From Myxococcus landrumus (GTDB taxonomy: Bacteria > Myxococcota > Myxococcia > Myxococcales > Myxococcaceae), in contig NZ_CP071091.1 in assembly GCF_017301635.1 (NCBI RefSeq), positions 7,370,501 through 7,434,500 of the forward strand: 64,000 bases of DNA, read 5' to 3'. Below, piece by piece: positions 61,298-64,000 of this stretch (position 1 is its first letter; every line of letters starts with the position of its first letter). Made by a program: the position numbers and the translations under genes. Below the pieces are notes generated by a model. The model ran no database searches. It was not told the DNA's origin and saw only the letters and a list, made by a program, of their open reading frames with translations.

Positions 61298-62658
61298 AGC
61301 GGCAGCGCGAGCCCTGGCCACATGATTTGCAGGTGCTCGCGCTGGTGTGGCTCGCGGGCATTCCGGGCGTGGTGGCCTCGCTCGCGCTGGTGTGGACGGG
61401 AGACTTCTCCTCGAAGGTCCGCTGGACGCTCACCACGCTGGTGGTGGGCGTCTTCCTGGGCGTGGGCCTGTTGGTGCGCGAGCGGGTGACGCGGCCGCTG
61501 CATGCCCTGGCCAACCTGCTGGCGGCGCTGCGCGAGGGGGACTACTCGACGCGCGGACGCGGGGCCCGTGCGGGCGACGCGCTGGGCGAGGTCCTCCTGG
61601 AAGTGAATGCCCTGGGCGACACGCTGCGCGAGCAGCGGCTGGGCGCGCTGGAGGCGGGCGCGCTGCTCGAGCAGGTGATGGAGGAGATTGACGTCGGCGT
61701 GCTGGCCTTCGACGTCGCGGGGACGCTGCGGCTGGTGAACCGTGCGGGCGAGAAGCTCCTGGGTCAGTCGCGCTCGCAGTTGATGGGAAAAGGCGCGGGG
61801 GCGCTCGGGCTGGCGGACCTGCTGGAGGGGCCCGCGCCTCGGCGGCTGTCGCGGACCTTCGCGGAGGAGGGCGGCCCCTACGAGCTGCGGCGTGGCGGCT
61901 TCCGGCAAGGCGGCCTGCCGCATCACCTGGTGGTGCTGGCGGACCTGCGGCTGGCGCTGCGCGAGCAGGAGCGCGAGGCGTGGCGCCGCCTGGTGCGGGT
62001 GCTGAGCCATGAAATCAACAACTCGCTCTCACCCATCCAATCCATCGCGGAGTCGCTGAGGGACTTGCTGATTCAGCAGCCGCGCCCCTCGGACTGGGAG
62101 GACGACGCGAAGAGCGGCCTGGGCATCGTCGCGCGGCGCTCGGAGTCCCTGGCGCGCTTCATGTCCGCGTATGCGCGGCTGGCGCGACTGCCTCCGCCGG
62201 TGCTCTCCGGCGTGGAGGTGGACGGCTGGGTGCGGCGGGTGGCGGCGCTGGAGACGCGGCGTCCGGTGGAGGTGCGGGCGGGGCCGGCGCTGGTGGTCCG
62301 AGGAGACTCGGACCAGCTCGAGCAGATGCTCATCAACCTGGTGCGCAACGCGGTGGACGCGGTGCTGACGGAGTCCCAGGCGAGCCAGGTCTGGGTGTCC
62401 TGGGCGGTGCTGTCGCCCGGCGCGGTGGAGGTCTGGGTGGAGGACGAAGGAGCGGGCCTGGCGGACACGGGCAACCTCTTCGTGCCCTTCTTCACGACCA
62501 AGCCCCAGGGCAGCGGCATCGGCCTGGCGCTGTGCCGGCAAATCGCGGAGGCCCACGGCGGGACGCTCCGGCTGGAGAACCGACCCGAGGGGCGCGGGTG
62601 CCGCGCGCGCCTCAAGCTGCCCCTGGAAGGGCACAACGCCATCGCGAACCTGGGCTGA
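61294..62658 (+). CDS. Membrane sensor histidine kinase, NtrY/NtrB-like
   Basis: 454 aa. Two membrane helices (about 13-34 and 44-62) with almost no periplasmic loop, then a HAMP-like linker, a PAS domain (120-220), phospho-acceptor H239 in LSHEINNSLSPIQS, N box LVRNAVDAV, G1 DEGAGL and G2 GSGIGLAL. The absence of an external sensor domain suggests it senses membrane or cytoplasmic cues. The GTGA overlap with the regulator gene shows they form a two-component pair. Confidence 0.92.
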   Translation: MKRQREPWPHDLQVLALVWLAGIPGVVASLALVWTGDFSSKVRWTLTTLVVGVFLGVGLLVRERVTRPLHALANLLAALREGDYSTRGRGARAGDALGEVLLEVNALGDTLREQRLGALEAGALLEQVMEEIDVGVLAFDVAGTLRLVNRAGEKLLGQSRSQLMGKGAGALGLADLLEGPAPRRLSRTFAEEGGPYELRRGGFRQGGLPHHLVVLADLRLALREQEREAWRRLVRVLSHEINNSLSPIQSIAESLRDLLIQQPRPSDWEDDAKSGLGIVARRSESLARFMSAYARLARLPPPVLSGVEVDGWVRRVAALETRRPVEVRAGPALVVRGDSDQLEQMLINLVRNAVDAVLTESQASQVWVSWAVLSPGAVEVWVEDEGAGLADTGNLFVPFFTTKPQGSGIGLALCRQIAEAHGGTLRLENRPEGRGCRARLKLPLEGHNAIANLG

Positions 62659-62669
62659 CGCGGGAGGGC

Positions 62670-63203
62670 TCAGGCCACCTGCGCGCGGGCGGCGCCAGGC
62701 TCTGGCGGCGCGTCATACGTGGGCGTGAGGTCCACCACGTTCACCGTCACCAGGTGGTAGACGATGACGTTGCTGACCCAGAAGAACAGGGCGGCGTAGT
62801 GGACGTAGATGAGTGGCGAGCCGGGCCACACCTGGAGCGGGTAATTGAAGACATTGGCCGCCAGGTAGCCGCCGAACCACTCCCCCAACCAGCACACCAC
62901 CGTCCCGATGACCACGCGGGTCCAGACCTTGACCTTGCGCGGGTAGAAGAAGAAGTAGTGCAGCGTCCACAGCAGGCCCACGCAGCCAGCCCACAGAATC
63001 ATGCTGGCGAACGAGAACCAGTGATACGGGGAGGTGGGGTAGTGCCAACCCCAATCATCGTTCATCCAGTGCCAGGCGATGTTCTGGGACAGCTCCATGA
63101 ACCAGAACAGCGGTGCGAGATAGAGCACCTGCGTCATGAGGACTCGCAAGAAGCATATCAACGTCTTCCAGAGTCTCAGCGTGGACCCATCGTGTGTCGT
63201 CAT
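62670..63203 (-). CDS. Multi-pass membrane protein, unknown
   Basis: 177 aa with four hydrophobic helices (about 14-38, 62-86, 95-118, 130-155) and unusual richness in Trp and Tyr (for example WHWMNDDWGWHYPTSPYHWF). No conserved family was recognised. The ATG at 63203 has a GGGGGGG run upstream and is preferred to one at 63284, which would add 27 residues with no signal. It converges on the kinase gene with 11 bases between stops. Confidence 0.55.
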   Translation of the reverse strand: MTTHDGSTLRLWKTLICFLRVLMTQVLYLAPLFWFMELSQNIAWHWMNDDWGWHYPTSPYHWFSFASMILWAGCVGLLWTLHYFFFYPRKVKVWTRVVIGTVVCWLGEWFGGYLAANVFNYPLQVWPGSPLIYVHYAALFFWVSNVIVYHLVTVNVVDLTPTYDAPPEPGAARAQVA

Positions 63204-63477
63204 CGTCCCCCCCCGTGTCTCGGCCCTGCTGCCCGAGGGCTGTGCAACGAACGGCGCTTCCGAAAGTCGCATGACCTGAAACACGGGCGGGCGACAAGTG
63301 GTTGCGTACTGACGCCACTTCGAGGGTTGCGCGCTGAACGCGTCCCCCCGTCATTCATGGCGGAAGCATGACACAACCGGGGATGGCTGGTGCCCATAGG
63401 GTCTTCGAGCCGCCGTAGGTTGCAGCGCTCCAGACGAGGGCGCATGCCGCGTCCTCTCTGCTTGGGAGGGAGTGCGG

Positions 63478-64000
63478 ATGCTTGGGAATCGGGCCGGGCG
63501 TTGGCGCGTCGCGCCATCAAAGGTCGTGGGGTGTCGGGAGACCCTGGGCGTGTGGCGTCGTGCGGGAATGCGGGGGAGGCGGGTCGCGGCGGTGGCTGGC
63601 CTCGGGTGTCTGGCTGTTTCATGGCTCACGGCGGCGGATGCACCCAGGCCCGCGACGAAGTGGCTGCATCGCCCCGACGAGTCCGCCCGGGTGGCGCGCG
63701 TGGAGGCGGGGCTGGAGGCGGTGCCGCTGCCTGGAGGCGAGCACCTGCGCCTGACGCTCGCGGAGTGGATGGCGCTCTACAAGCTTCCTGGGTTGAGCAT
63801 CGCGGTGTTCGACGGGCACTCGCTGCGCTGGGCGAAGTCCTTCGGCGTGAAGCAGGCGGGAGGGACGGAGCCCGTCACGCTGGACACGCTGTTCCAGGCG
63901 GGCTCCATCAGCAAGCCGATGACGGCGCTCGCGGTGGCGCATCATGCGCAGCGGGGCCGCTGGTCTCTCGACGAGGACGTCAACGGCAAGCTGGTGTCGT
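63478..64000 (+). CDS. Secreted serine hydrolase (beta-lactamase class C fold), 5' part
   Basis: At least 174 codons, open to the window edge. A basic start with an internal hydrophobic stretch (MRGRRVAAVAGLGCLAVSWL) precedes LAEWMALYKLPGLSIAVFDG and the catalytic SISK box with TLFQAGSISKPMTAL, the class C beta-lactamase/esterase signature. The ATG at 63478 has GGGAGGGAG upstream; an ATG at 63568 gives a more compact signal peptide. The 274-base region before it, shared with the divergent membrane protein, shows no clear motif. Confidence 0.8.
   Translation, partial: MLGNRAGRWRVAPSKVVGCRETLGVWRRAGMRGRRVAAVAGLGCLAVSWLTAADAPRPATKWLHRPDESARVARVEAGLEAVPLPGGEHLRLTLAEWMALYKLPGLSIAVFDGHSLRWAKSFGVKQAGGTEPVTLDTLFQAGSISKPMTALAVAHHAQRGRWSLDEDVNGKLVS

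Overview
Organism. The window is very GC-rich and densely coded on both strands, with many overlapping start/stop codons. It looks like chromosomal DNA of a myxobacterium (Myxococcota, Cystobacterineae). The pointers are a myxobacterial-type sigma-70 factor (32980-33918), a lipoprotein AHH nuclease toxin with an imm11-type partner (30190-32118), an NtrC-type regulator and kinase, stacked duplicated MacB/FtsX permeases, and a Spo0M-like HEAT protein. No rRNA, tRNA, CRISPR array or complete insertion sequence was seen, and no gene-free stretch exceeds 300 bases.

Layout. 1-6.5 kb: a serine hydrolase with a TPR-like tail, a Yip1-like membrane protein followed by a truncated copy of itself, a lipoprotein, an amidohydrolase that has lost its catalytic centre, a TRIC/YadS channel and two small proteins. 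6.6-14.5 kb: kelch protein, LysR regulator and DoxX protein, nicotinate phosphoribosyltransferase with a zinc-ribbon thioredoxin, D-lactate dehydrogenase, a triple universal-stress protein and an iron superoxide dismutase. 14.6-24.5 kb: four tandem copies of a two-gene unit, described below. 24.5-32.2 kb: paraoxonase-like protein, Spo0M-HEAT protein, several lipoproteins and two toxin/immunity-like pairs. 32.2-44.7 kb: mostly housekeeping genes (phosphoesterase, sigma factor, alanine racemase, lipid A acyltransferase, M1 aminopeptidase, enoyl-CoA hydratase, PRPP synthetase and a phosphoribosyltransferase, oligoribonuclease, receiver protein, acyl-CoA ligase). 44.9-62.7 kb: one long run on the + strand with a MacA-like adaptor, an ATPase, four tandem 800-aa permeases, a second ATPase, a fifth permease, then an NtrC-type regulator and its kinase. 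A -24/-12 (sigma-54) promoter candidate lies just before the adaptor. The window ends with a membrane protein and the cut-off start of another serine hydrolase.

Main discovery candidate. From 14.6 to 24.5 kb, directly behind sodB, a unit of gene A plus gene B is repeated four times. A is a membrane-anchored, proline-linked, cysteine-rich exported protein (316-345 aa, 18 or 20 cysteines after the anchor). B is a signal-peptide ankyrin-repeat protein (471-475 aa). B always starts in the ATGA that ends A. Each A is preceded by the same 30-nt element, which can fold into either of two mutually exclusive hairpins and nearly fills the gap between units. Copy 3 of A has lost exactly two cysteines together, which points to a specific disulfide. 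I know of no described system of this form. The placement behind superoxide dismutase recalls the periplasmic ankyrin protein AnkB that is paired with catalase KatB in Pseudomonas aeruginosa, but a role in oxidative defence is inference.
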